Source of the DNA: JAHIKV01 sp965195225
GTDB taxonomy: Bacteria > Planctomycetota > Planctomycetia > Pirellulales > Thermoguttaceae
Reading direction: 5' to 3'
Length of the DNA: 64,000 nucleotides
Assembly: GCA_965195225.1 (NCBI GenBank)
Contig: CBDAFL010000050.1
Span: 37,055-101,054 of the forward strand
Positions 25,001 to 32,905 of this stretch are shown here, one piece after another. The first letter of the stretch is position 1, and every line of letters starts with the position of its first letter. Under the pieces are notes generated by a model. That model was not told the origin of the DNA. It did not search any database and saw only the letters and a program-made list of their open reading frames with translations. A program made the position numbers and the translations under genes.

Positions 25001-26441
25001 CGCCAGCGGCCAACTGGCGGAATTCACCCAGCGCCTCGTCGACCTGACCCGCGGCCAGAAAGGCGTTGGTCATGGCGGCCTTCGCGGGGGCGAAAGTGGG
25101 GTCCGCGCTCAGTGCCCGGCGATAGGCCTTCAATTGTTGGTCCCGGTTACCCAATTGGCCATAGCATTTTCCAATCCAGACGTCGATCTGCTTCGCCCTG
25201 TTCGACATGAACAGCGAGCCTCGCACCTTCTCGAAACCTTCCTTGGCGTTCCGCCAGTGCCCTTGGACGTACTCGATCCGCGCGCTCAGGTAGTCGGCCC
25301 GAGGTAGGGGGTATTCGGTGGTCCGCAGTTCTGCGATGATTTTTCCCGCTTCTTCCAGCTTGCCAAGGTCGATCAGCAAGTTAGCCATACCCCAAAGGAT
25401 TTGAGTGTTGTGGTTGGTCGCTTTCAATCCTTGTTCCAGCGCGGCGACAGCCTCGTCGCGGTTGCCGGCGCGCAATTCAATGTCGGCCAGAATGGTGTAC
25501 ATGACCACGGCGTCGGGGTGCAGCTCGATGCCGTGGGCCGCACAGCGGCGCGCTTCGTCGTACTCTCCCTTGGCTTGGTTGCAGGTGGCCGCCAGCCACA
25601 AAACATCCAGGTCGTCGGGGGCCAACTCCAGGGCCTTGGACACCTCCCGCAGCGCCTCGTCGCGCAACTCGACAACCAGATCGGGGGTCAACTCCGGGGC
25701 TCTGGACACCTGGCTCAGGTAGCGGCTGCGGAGGAAATGGGCCCTGGACGATTCCGGGTTGGCCTCGACCAACTTCTCCATCCACCCGTCGGCCTCCTTG
25801 GGTTGTGAGAAGTGCAGCGACCGCAGCAAGCCCGCCAGCGCCGCGTACGCGGTGACCTGATCGGGGCCGTACTCGATGGCCTTGCGCAAGGAAGTCATCG
25901 CCGCGTCGTAGTCGCCCATCCGCAACTGACACTGACCGAGCTGTTCCAACAATTCGGGATCCTTGGGAGACTCTTGCAACAAGAACCCCTGCAAGTGGTC
26001 CTTGGCGTCCTGATATCGGCGGATCGCCATCGCCATTTTCACCAGTTGCCGCCGGGCCTCGTTCCGCTCCGGGTCCATACCCACCGTTGCTTCCAGCAGT
26101 CCGAACGCTCGCTGGAACAAACGGCCCCTGTTCACGGCGTCAACGTCCTCGGACCGCTCGGCCAAGATCATTCCCAGCCTTTCCCGCACTTCGACTTCGT
26201 CGGGCATCAACCGCACGTACCATCCCAGGCATCGGACGACGTTTCCAAGGGCTTTTTGCTTCAGCCAAATGTTTCCTTCCTCGGCGGCCTCCTTTGCCCG
26301 CTTTTCCTCGATGTCGGCCTGCTTCAAAAACACGGACGCGTTTTTTTTAATCTGATAGCCGTACAGCAGGTATACTCCGCCGCCGAAAACCACCGAGATT
26401 ACCAGTAGTATGGCAGCCAGCTGGACATTGAGCGTTCTCAT
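22080..26441 (-). CDS. Giant TPR protein with N-terminal membrane anchor
   Basis: 1453 residues. LAAILLVISVVFGGGVYLLYG near the N-terminus is a single TM anchor, after which nearly the whole protein is tetratricopeptide repeat, 25 or more units (for example ALGQPDRALENYRRAFGMGE, NRDEAVAALEQGLKATNHN, YDEAESYYREVIEKDPKNAV). The domain should face the periplasm as a scaffold. Encoded directly behind a VanZ-like and a nucleotide-sugar dehydrogenase gene, it is reminiscent of the large TPR proteins in exopolysaccharide and exosortase loci, but no exosortase is in the window. Codon and base use match the neighbours. Confidence 0.9.
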   Translation of the reverse strand: MRTLNVQLAAILLVISVVFGGGVYLLYGYQIKKNASVFLKQADIEEKRAKEAAEEGNIWLKQKALGNVVRCLGWYVRLMPDEVEVRERLGMILAERSEDVDAVNRGRLFQRAFGLLEATVGMDPERNEARRQLVKMAMAIRRYQDAKDHLQGFLLQESPKDPELLEQLGQCQLRMGDYDAAMTSLRKAIEYGPDQVTAYAALAGLLRSLHFSQPKEADGWMEKLVEANPESSRAHFLRSRYLSQVSRAPELTPDLVVELRDEALREVSKALELAPDDLDVLWLAATCNQAKGEYDEARRCAAHGIELHPDAVVMYTILADIELRAGNRDEAVAALEQGLKATNHNTQILWGMANLLIDLGKLEEAGKIIAELRTTEYPLPRADYLSARIEYVQGHWRNAKEGFEKVRGSLFMSNRAKQIDVWIGKCYGQLGNRDQQLKAYRRALSADPTFAPAKAAMTNAFLAAGQVDEALGEFRQLAAGGSVAPANAVLYARMLLMKNMRLPPRNRDWKAVEDALEVAEKALPDSPQIPIFRAEALLAQDRADDAEKLLREARDKDPKQPAFWRVLTSLANRRGNWEQAEKLLREADELFGDTIERRKAWAQHLVRRHGKEATERLRKLAENTESFSDEQRLQLWSGLLSAAMQVDDTEQIDFFCRKIAEKQPNNVNIRYLLFERALRAADQPAMERALKEIEQVAGQGSYWLYGQAVLLYLSGKDEKDEKDRTATLQQAINLLAKAHELRGDWSRIPLMEAGVYDALGQPDRALENYRRAFGMGERNPNGVKRTVQLLMQTRQYAEADQMLRQLEREQPRLAPELSRAGAEVALQQGEYDRALEMAQKAASADSKNYLDHLWLGQMLGILGSRAKAMKQDQKAEELLGNAAKSLRLATELEPKLPQTWVALIRFYSIVGEVDKAEKAIEEAKLNIPAKEAPLALAQCYEAMNKTEDAEKQYEAALEAAPQDIAVARVVANFYARTGKLQSSEALLQRIIDGKVQGEDSDLVWARRQLALIYATRGGYDNLQKAQKLLEQNLAGSEASALDRRALYQVTAADPQRFKRDQALLLLEKMLEDQTAMPNDQLKLANMYEAAGDWIKASNLYRSLVATYPREPRYLVAFIEALLRHNETSSVEMYLNRLVEIAPEWFVTLSFRADLLCAKKQPDMAFDLMKKFVDAADAQSKDRDTRLRLAADKLTRLGRRLTKPEQKPDADKFFDQAEIWYRAYAKKSPARNLLLAVFLGARGKTAEALELLEKSMNSSTPQDFSRACIVISQTKVTDEEQSRRLDRILEKAIKKFDRHLAILLSLAELRTRQTRYDEAESYYREVIEKDPKNAVAMNNLAVLLALQGVKLDESLKLVDKAIEIAGPLGAMLDSRASVYMARDESEKAVADITAAVADSETPVRLFHQAQAHQQAGQFEAAKKAWEKALEKNLTGDMLQPLELPAFEKMRQSME

Positions 26442-26460
26442 AAAGGTACCCCGTATCGGA

Positions 26461-26919
26461 TTAGCCCCACCACGATTCTCCGGCGGCGGGGCGCGACATA
26501 ACCCTCTGCAACACTTCCCACTGATCGGACGGTGTCGCCGAACAATGACGACGCCGGGCTTTCGTAATCGCGCCGGTCAACAGCACCGCGACCCAGCAGA
26601 CCGCCGCCCCGACGGCGATGCCCGCCAAGTCCATGAACCAGTCTTTCCACTCCCCCGTCCTTTTCGGCACGAAGCCTTGCGAGATTTCGGTCATTCCCGC
26701 GTACAACACCAGTACCAAGACCACACCCCAGCGCGGCACCGGCCAGCGGACGCTGAGCGCCAGGACGGCCAGCGTCAGAAAACTCAACAGATGCGCCCAG
26801 GGCATCAGCGGCAGCAGCCGACCGTGCAGACCGATCAACCGCGTCGGGTCCGCCGTGAACAACAATAGTGTCATGAAAACCAGATAAGCGATCGAGGTTG
26901 CTCGAATTACGCCTTGCAT
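26461..26919 (-). CDS. VanZ-like membrane protein
   Basis: 152 residues, four membrane segments and the family features: GLHGRLLPLMPWAHLLSFLT near the start and EISQGFVPKRTGEWKDWFMD LAGIAVG, the Asp/Arg pattern of VanZ-like proteins. They occur often in surface-polysaccharide and exosortase loci; function unproven. The ATG at 26919 overlaps the end of the dehydrogenase gene by 13 nt, so the two are co-translated. Confidence 0.85.
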   Translation of the reverse strand: MQGVIRATSIAYLVFMTLLLFTADPTRLIGLHGRLLPLMPWAHLLSFLTLAVLALSVRWPVPRWGVVLVLVLYAGMTEISQGFVPKRTGEWKDWFMDLAGIAVGAAVCWVAVLLTGAITKARRRHCSATPSDQWEVLQRVMSRPAAGESWWG

Positions 26920-28277
26920 ATTTTTTCTCGGCCCTCGCTAACGTTTTTAGTGGCATTCCGCGCGTCGACCACCAGCGGCGCGTGCCGCACGATAAACTCG
27001 TAGTCGTAGGCGGAATGGTCCGTCACGATCAGCACGCAATCCTGGCCGGCGAGAAATTCCGCCGTCAGTGGAGAGCTTTCCATGGGAATGCTGAATTGAC
27101 GGGTGTGCGGCAAACGGGGGATGTGGGGATCGTTGTAGGAGATCGCCGCGTCGCGCTTGCGAAGCATCTCGATCAACACGAAGGCGGGGCTTTCCCGGGC
27201 GTCGTCCACGTCCTTCTTATATGCCACGCCCAGCACGCAAATCTTGCTGCCCCGCACCGCCTTGCCGCGGGAATTCAGGGCCTCGGTCAAGCGATCTATC
27301 ACATATTGCGGCATGCTCGTGTTGATCTCGCCGGCCAATTCGATGAAGCGGGTAGTCATGCCGCGGCAGCGGGCCAGCCAAGTCAGGTAGAACGGATCGA
27401 TCGGAATGCAGTGCCCACCAAGCCCCGGACCAGGATAAAAAGCCTGGAACCCGAAGGGCTTTGTCCGGGCGGCATCGATCACCTCCCAAACGTCCAGACC
27501 GATCTGATCGAACAACATCTTCAACTCGTTGGCCAACGCGATGTTCACCGCGCGGTACGTGTTCTCGAGTATCTTACACGCCTCGGCGACCTCGCAGCTA
27601 TTGACGGCAATCACCTCGGGCATGCCTTGCTGATAGAGTTGCACGGCCAGGTCAAGGCTCACGGGGTCGGCCCCGCCGACGACCTTGGGAATGTTTCCCG
27701 CCGAAAAGTCCGGATTGCCCGGGTCTTCGCGCTCGGGGCTGTAGGCCAGGAAAAAGTCCTTACCCAACGCCAATCCGCTCTGCTGGAGAATCGGCAACAC
27801 CACATCGCTGGTCGTTCCCGGGTAAGTCGTGCTTTCCAGTATGACCAGTTGGCCGGGGCGAAGGCGGGCGGCGATCTCGCGGGTAGTTGCCTCCACGTAA
27901 GCCAGGTCCGGGTCGCGGCTCCGGCTCAGCGGCGTGGGGACGCAGATCAGCAGCACGTCGGCCTCGGCGAGCCGGTCCATGTCGGCCGTGGGAGACAACT
28001 TTCCCTCGGCCACGCATTGCCCGATCCACTCCGATGATATGTGCTCGATGTAGCTCCGTCCGGCCTGAAGGCTTTCGACCTTCGATTTGTCCACGTCGAA
28101 GCCGATATTCTCGAAACCCGCGGCGACGAACGTGCGGATCAACGGCAGACCGACGTAGCCGAGGCCGATCACGCCGATTTTCGCCGTTTTTTGCTCGATC
28201 GCGGTTCCCAAAGCCGCCGCTGCCGATTCCTTCTGGAGTTTGGTCTGTTTCCCTTCCGACTTGGATGTCTCGTGCAT
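26907..28277 (-). CDS. UDP-N-acetyl-mannosamine/glucosamine-type dehydrogenase (WbpA/WecC family)
   Basis: NAD-dependent oxidation of a UDP-N-acetyl-hexosamine to the uronic acid for surface glycans. 456 residues from ATG 28277 (RBS GGAGAG); the TTG just before is not needed. Family blocks: IGVIGLGYVGLPLIRTF for NAD, FDVDKSKVESL, CVPTPLSRSRDPDL, the catalytic cysteine in GGHCIPIDPFYL, SPERxxPG region (YSPEREDPGNPD), and the C-terminal VLGVAYKKDVDDARESP. The N-terminal about 30 residues (Lys/Ser/Ala-rich) are an extra tail. First gene of a leftward unit with the VanZ and TPR genes. Whether the substrate is ManNAc or GlcNAc cannot be decided. Confidence 0.9.
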   Translation of the reverse strand: MHETSKSEGKQTKLQKESAAAALGTAIEQKTAKIGVIGLGYVGLPLIRTFVAAGFENIGFDVDKSKVESLQAGRSYIEHISSEWIGQCVAEGKLSPTADMDRLAEADVLLICVPTPLSRSRDPDLAYVEATTREIAARLRPGQLVILESTTYPGTTSDVVLPILQQSGLALGKDFFLAYSPEREDPGNPDFSAGNIPKVVGGADPVSLDLAVQLYQQGMPEVIAVNSCEVAEACKILENTYRAVNIALANELKMLFDQIGLDVWEVIDAARTKPFGFQAFYPGPGLGGHCIPIDPFYLTWLARCRGMTTRFIELAGEINTSMPQYVIDRLTEALNSRGKAVRGSKICVLGVAYKKDVDDARESPAFVLIEMLRKRDAAISYNDPHIPRLPHTRQFSIPMESSPLTAEFLAGQDCVLIVTDHSAYDYEFIVRHAPLVVDARNATKNVSEGREKICKA

Positions 28278-28966
28278 CAATCGCTCTCCATTGGTACTTC
28301 GCTAATACGACGAAACTCCGAACGTCGGATGCGGTCGTCGAATGATTTTCAACGTTTGAACAAGGCTGCGCCAACAACCCGAATCGCGCCGTGCGATATC
28401 CGAATAGACAAGCCTACCCCTATAATAGCCGCACGACGGCGACGCTACTCCTAATCTCTCTATTCTAATAGAAAGCATGGGGTATGCAAGCAAGGAAACC
28501 AGACCGACGGGGGGTAGCGTGGGTGTTGTTGCTGCCCAATTGGAGGCCCAACTGGGACGACATATCGAAGGTTTCGTACCTCCTGCGAAGAGAGAGAAGA
28601 AGCGGGAGTCGGCTGTCAGCAGAAGGAAAGACTCCGGCAGTGGCACCCGACGAGAAAATCGCCGGCATGGTCTCCTGGCCAGCGTCAAGTACCTCATTCC
28701 TGACGGATCCCCAGTGTTTTGAATTCCGAGATCGCAATTTCGGATTCCTAAGGCAGGAGAGTCCGCCAAAGGACGATATGATGAGAGAGTACTGGAAAAG
28801 GAACGATTGTTGATATGCGAACTGACGCGACGGTTTCTGCGGATGAGTTGTTGAACAACACCTTGGCGGGTGGGGGGGTACTGTGACTGCCTGCGGTTGC
28901 GCATTAAAATAAGGGCGTTATCGCGATGGTGCAATGGCTGTCGACGCTGGAGCTAGCCTTCCAAAC
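28278..28966. other. Intergenic region, no gene seen
   Basis: Nearly 700 nt, visibly lower in GC than the surroundings. Frames exist on both strands (for example 28302-28934 leftward), but their amino acid make-up is unlike a real protein and none has an RBS. It borders the broken TIR-like fragment, so it may be remains of transferred DNA. Confidence 0.5.
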
Positions 28967-29188
28967 ATGAACGAACAATTCATCTTCGACATCTTTTTCA
29001 GCCACGGTTCAAAGGACAAGGTTGAAGCCGGGCGCGTTCCGATTCCGTGCCCCGCTAAACCAGAGTCGCCGCTTACATCAACTGGCGTTCGATGCCAACA
29101 ACTCACCAGCAACCCAGCCAGCAAAACCAAGTCCGCGTTCGACAGGAGCCCTCCCACATCCTTTAATCCAGTCCCGCTTTGCAAATGA
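28967..29188 (+). pseudogene. TIR-like N-terminal fragment, broken
   Basis: From ATG 28967 the reading MNEQFIFDIFFSHGSKDKVE matches the first strand and loop of bacterial TIR domains (consensus D-V-F-I-S-H-s-s-x-D-K). After this, Pro/Ser-rich sequence with no TIR features follows until a stop at 29188. Another frame there reads NQSRRLHQLAFDANN, suggesting frameshift decay. It directly precedes the methylase gene and the last bases overlap. Only about 18 residues carry the signal, so this may be chance. Confidence 0.4.
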
Positions 29189-32025
29189 GTGACCACGGAC
29201 AATGGCTGAAGAGACTTGGCGGCGCCGGCGGTGGTCCGGCCGTGGATGGCCTTGTTTTAGTGAAGGACTATTGCAGGGATGGCCAGCATCCCGAAGAAGT
29301 GGCCATCATGGAGAGGGCCGAGGACTACGGCGCGACCGCCGTATTTTTCGAGGCGGGTCGCGATGGCCGACCGGGGTTGGCGCAGGCTCTCGTTTTCGTT
29401 TCCGACGGACCGGCTCGCGACCCAAGCTTCGCTCAGCTACACCAGCGTCTATGGAGTTGGGGCGGCGTACCGCTGGTATATCGAGTGACTCCCGGCTTGG
29501 TCCAGTTGTTCCGATGTGCGCACAAGGCTGATTTTGAGTCGCGTGGTGAGGTGGTTTTCAAACCCTACAAGACTATCGAGATTGCGACCCAAATCGCCAA
29601 CGATCCGTGGTGGGACGCTGAACGGCTCCGGAATGGAACCCTCTGGGACGATCCTAAAGTCTGCAAGGCCCTCCTTTCAGGAAGACAGGCTGCCCAAAAG
29701 ACACTGATCAAGGAAGTCAAACTCCTCCATGAAGACCTCGACAAGAAAAAAGTTTTGCCCAAGCCCCTCCGGCGCAGACTGCTCATCCTCTCGTTGCTGA
29801 TCGCCTATCTTGAGGCGCGGAAAGTTTTCGAGGCCGACTATTTCGCCCGCTTCCAAAAAGGGGCGACTAAGTTCTTTGAAGTGCTGGCAGACGGTCCTGC
29901 GCTCGTTAATTTACTCGAACATCTTGAGGAGCGATTCAATGGTCGTGTCTTCAGTCTCAGCAAGGAGGACAGTGCGGCTGTGCGTGAGAGCCGACAGCTT
30001 GCGCGGTTTGCACGTCTGGTCGAAGGAAAGCAGGAGCCGGGCGGTCAATTGACGCTTTGGCAACGCTACTCCTTTGCGGACCTTCCCGTCGAACTCGTAA
30101 GCCACATCTATCAGCTTTTTGTTAGTGACACGGCCGTGGCCGTCTACACGCCGCCTTTTCTTGTACGCCTCATGCTGGGGGAAGTGCTTAGTTGGGAGCG
30201 ATTGGACCGGCTGAAACAGAAAAACGAGATCATCCTGGATCCTGCTTGCGGATCCGGCGTCTTCCTTGTCGAGGCATACAAACGCCTTGTGCTCCACTGG
30301 CGAAGCCGGAATGACTGGAAACGCCCCGATATTCCGGTACTCAAGAAGCTGCTAACTCGCGTCCACGGCATCGACTTGGAAGAAGGGGCTGTAGAACTCG
30401 CCGCTTTCAGCCTTTGCCTTGCGCTGTGCGATGCCCTGAAGCCGGAAAAAATTCGAGCCAGTGTGAAGCTCTTCCCCGAACTGAAGGAAAAGAGCATCCA
30501 CTTTGGCTGTTTCTTTGAAGCTTGCGAGCGAGGCAAAGTGAAGGGAAAGATTGGTGCGGTAGTGGGCAATCCCCCGTTCAAATCATCTCTCGGCACCGAG
30601 GGAGCCAAACGTTCCTATGAACGCTATCAAAAAGAGCACGGGGCGCTGCCCGACAAGCAACTTGCCTACCTCTTCTTGCATGAATCCATGGGGATGATTG
30701 CCAAAGGCGGCGTACTATCGCTGCTCCAGTCATACAACTTTCTTTACAATCAGCAGTCTCTAGGCTTCCGCCGTAGGTTTATCGAGCGCTGGGACGTCCG
30801 GGAGATTCTGGATTTCATCTCTGTTCGTGGACTGTTCCAGAAGGGCGGCGCCGACACCAAGGTTGTAGTGGTCGTTGCCGAGGCCAACCAGCCACCGCCG
30901 GAGAGGCAGATTCTTCATGCCACCTTTCGGCGTAGTGGGCGCGCCGATGCCGAGCAAGGTTTCGACATCGACTATTACGATATGCATTGGTTGCCGCGCG
31001 AGCTTGTGCTTAAGAATGACCGATCTTGGCGAACAAATCTAGTAGGCGGTGGCCGCGTTTTGGCGTTCGTGGACAGGCTTCGGGAACAAGAAACGCTGGG
31101 GCAGTACTCCAGTAAACATGGATGGGAAGAAGGAGAAGGCTTCATTTTCGGCAATGCCTCTGACAAACGCCCAGCGAACCATGTCATCGGCAAGCGATGC
31201 CTTTCTGGGGAATTTCTCTCCGATTCAGGAATCGACAGAAAAGGACTATCAAGAGCACCAAATCGTTCCTACCAATGGCCGCGCCGAAAAGAGATTTACA
31301 CACCACCGATTTTGTTGGTCCGCGAGAACATGGACCTCCACCATGATCTATGGACTGAATCTTATTTAACCTACTCGTCCCAGGTTTTCGGATTTGGCAT
31401 ATCGAAAGGGCATTTAGGGTTGGCCGGAAAGTTGACCAGTCAGTTAAAAAAATCAAAGAGAATTCTTCGGGCGTATGTTGCAGCATCCAGTACTAGGCTG
31501 TTCTGTCAACGGAGTACAGCGATATCGGGGGCTGATGTCCTTGGCCTTCCTTTGCTACCAGAGGACTTTGAGGTTCCCTTTCACGAACAGATTCTCGTCG
31601 CTGACATCGTGGATTATTACCGCGACCTGATTCGCCTCGGCGAAGACTCCGCCGCCATGAAGGAGCCTGGTGTTGCCGCTCTGCCTAGTTTCAACGACAT
31701 TTACACGCAGCAGATCAATGCCATCTACAAGAAGAACAAATTGCGCGCACTTGATTTGCAAACGTGGCCTGGCGTGATCTGCCAGCCGTTTGTCTTTGGC
31801 AAAGGCAAGGTGGACTGGAAAGGGGCCGAAGAGTTGAAGGGCAGGCTCGACAAATTGCTGCGCGAGCAGCGAGACAGCGGTTTGACTATCACTCGTATCG
31901 CCCGCATTTATGACGGCCCCTGTATCTATTTGCTTAAACCCGACCGCCTGCGTTACTGGTTGCGCTCCGTGGCCCTTCGCGATGCGGACGAAACTTTGGC
32001 CGATTTGTGGGAGCAAGGCTTCTGA
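29185..32025 (+). CDS. Adenine-specific DNA methyltransferase, large (Eco57I/type IIG-like)
   Basis: 946 residues from ATG 29185; an in-frame stop at 29164 limits the start. Motif I is DPACGSGVF (residues 352-360), motif IV is NPPF (462-465), so it is a gamma-class N6-adenine methylase. The region before the core (residues 1-330) includes LAQALVFVSDGPARDPSFAQ and WSWGGVPLVYRVTPGLVQLF, a module seen in large methylases of restriction systems. The region after the core (about 560-800) is probably the target-recognition domain, and the end binds DNA or the partner. No complete nuclease motif was seen in it. Lower GC than the his operon suggests transfer. Next gene starts 12 nt after the stop. 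Confidence 0.85.
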   Translation: MSDHGQWLKRLGGAGGGPAVDGLVLVKDYCRDGQHPEEVAIMERAEDYGATAVFFEAGRDGRPGLAQALVFVSDGPARDPSFAQLHQRLWSWGGVPLVYRVTPGLVQLFRCAHKADFESRGEVVFKPYKTIEIATQIANDPWWDAERLRNGTLWDDPKVCKALLSGRQAAQKTLIKEVKLLHEDLDKKKVLPKPLRRRLLILSLLIAYLEARKVFEADYFARFQKGATKFFEVLADGPALVNLLEHLEERFNGRVFSLSKEDSAAVRESRQLARFARLVEGKQEPGGQLTLWQRYSFADLPVELVSHIYQLFVSDTAVAVYTPPFLVRLMLGEVLSWERLDRLKQKNEIILDPACGSGVFLVEAYKRLVLHWRSRNDWKRPDIPVLKKLLTRVHGIDLEEGAVELAAFSLCLALCDALKPEKIRASVKLFPELKEKSIHFGCFFEACERGKVKGKIGAVVGNPPFKSSLGTEGAKRSYERYQKEHGALPDKQLAYLFLHESMGMIAKGGVLSLLQSYNFLYNQQSLGFRRRFIERWDVREILDFISVRGLFQKGGADTKVVVVVAEANQPPPERQILHATFRRSGRADAEQGFDIDYYDMHWLPRELVLKNDRSWRTNLVGGGRVLAFVDRLREQETLGQYSSKHGWEEGEGFIFGNASDKRPANHVIGKRCLSGEFLSDSGIDRKGLSRAPNRSYQWPRRKEIYTPPILLVRENMDLHHDLWTESYLTYSSQVFGFGISKGHLGLAGKLTSQLKKSKRILRAYVAASSTRLFCQRSTAISGADVLGLPLLPEDFEVPFHEQILVADIVDYYRDLIRLGEDSAAMKEPGVAALPSFNDIYTQQINAIYKKNKLRALDLQTWPGVICQPFVFGKGKVDWKGAEELKGRLDKLLREQRDSGLTITRIARIYDGPCIYLLKPDRLRYWLRSVALRDADETLADLWEQGF

Positions 32026-32037
32026 TTGGAAGATGTG

Positions 32038-32790
32038 ATGCTGGCGGATTTCCCACTCATCGCCGAAGCGGGTACGCTTGAACCAGAGGTTCAGTGGCCG
32101 GGAACTGCCCGATATGAACTCCTTGAGTTCATCGCGGATGAATTACCCCGCTGGCGCGACCATCCCGAGAGAAAACCAGAAACCTCCGAACCGGCCCTGA
32201 CCGACCAACTCTGCGATCATCTGAACAGCGCAGCAAGAACCTCTGACGGGTGGAGCCATATCCAATTCCGCACCGAAGTACGCGATGAAGTCCGACACGA
32301 AAGGAAGATCGATCTGGCTCCCAAGCCCTGTGGTGCGGTTATCGTTATTGAAGGCCGTCTGCACACTCAATTTGACACCCTCCTGCCAATCGAGTGCAAA
32401 CGCCTGCCAACTCCCAGGGGAAAGGGCAGGGACGAACGTGAATACGTCACAACGGCGATTGGCTCGACAGGAGGCATGCAGCGATTCAAGCTCGGCCGTC
32501 ATGGGGCAGACCATCGTGATGCAGCGATGATCGCCTACGTGCAGGAGCAGAATTTTTCCCATTGGCTGACTCAGGTGAATGGTTGGATTAGAGACCTTTC
32601 GTCCGAAACCGATTCCGCGTGGAGCTTGATGGATGCCCTTCAGCCGCTGAAGGACGATTCGGCCGTAGGACTTTGCACACTGCATTCCCACCATCAGCGC
32701 GGAAGTGGACTGGAAGAAATCGCCCTCCAGCACCTCTGGATCAAAATGAACGACAATGCACTCGATACGGCTATGGCGAAAAAACGTTGA
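32038..32790 (+). CDS. PD-(D/E)XK-type putative restriction nuclease
   Basis: 250 residues from ATG 32038, GGAAG 7 nt upstream; a TTG at 32026 directly behind the methylase stop is also in frame. The central part shows RKIDLAP (Asp92), then a strand VIVIEGRL and LLPIECKRL (Glu119, Lys121): the D-(x)n-E-x-K pattern of PD-(D/E)XK nucleases. The rest is mixed alpha/beta without a known signature. It almost touches the methylase gene, so the two are one transcription unit and most likely a restriction-modification or related defence pair. Cleavage activity is inferred from the motif and the neighbourhood. Confidence 0.65.
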   Translation: MLADFPLIAEAGTLEPEVQWPGTARYELLEFIADELPRWRDHPERKPETSEPALTDQLCDHLNSAARTSDGWSHIQFRTEVRDEVRHERKIDLAPKPCGAVIVIEGRLHTQFDTLLPIECKRLPTPRGKGRDEREYVTTAIGSTGGMQRFKLGRHGADHRDAAMIAYVQEQNFSHWLTQVNGWIRDLSSETDSAWSLMDALQPLKDDSAVGLCTLHSHHQRGSGLEEIALQHLWIKMNDNALDTAMAKKR

Positions 32791-32845
32791 ACCCGCAAAC
32801 TTACCCCATAGTCGCCATAATCGGTAGAAATTCGGCCTTCCGGGA

Positions 32846-32873
32846 TTGCTTCATGCCGGGACCATGCTATTAT
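32846..32873 (+). promoter_or_regulatory. Promoter of glgC
   Basis: TTGCTT (32846-32851), 16 nt, TATTAT (32868-32873). The start codon lies at 32906, so the leader is about 26 nt and contains TAGGGGG as RBS. Confidence 0.6.
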
Positions 32874-32905
32874 CGTGTGGATATTAAACTATTTAGGGGG
32901 CTAAA

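Noticed and set aside
28302..28934. Leftward frame of 210 codons before the methylase
   Set aside because: No RBS, no domain, unlike composition; treated as part of an empty region.
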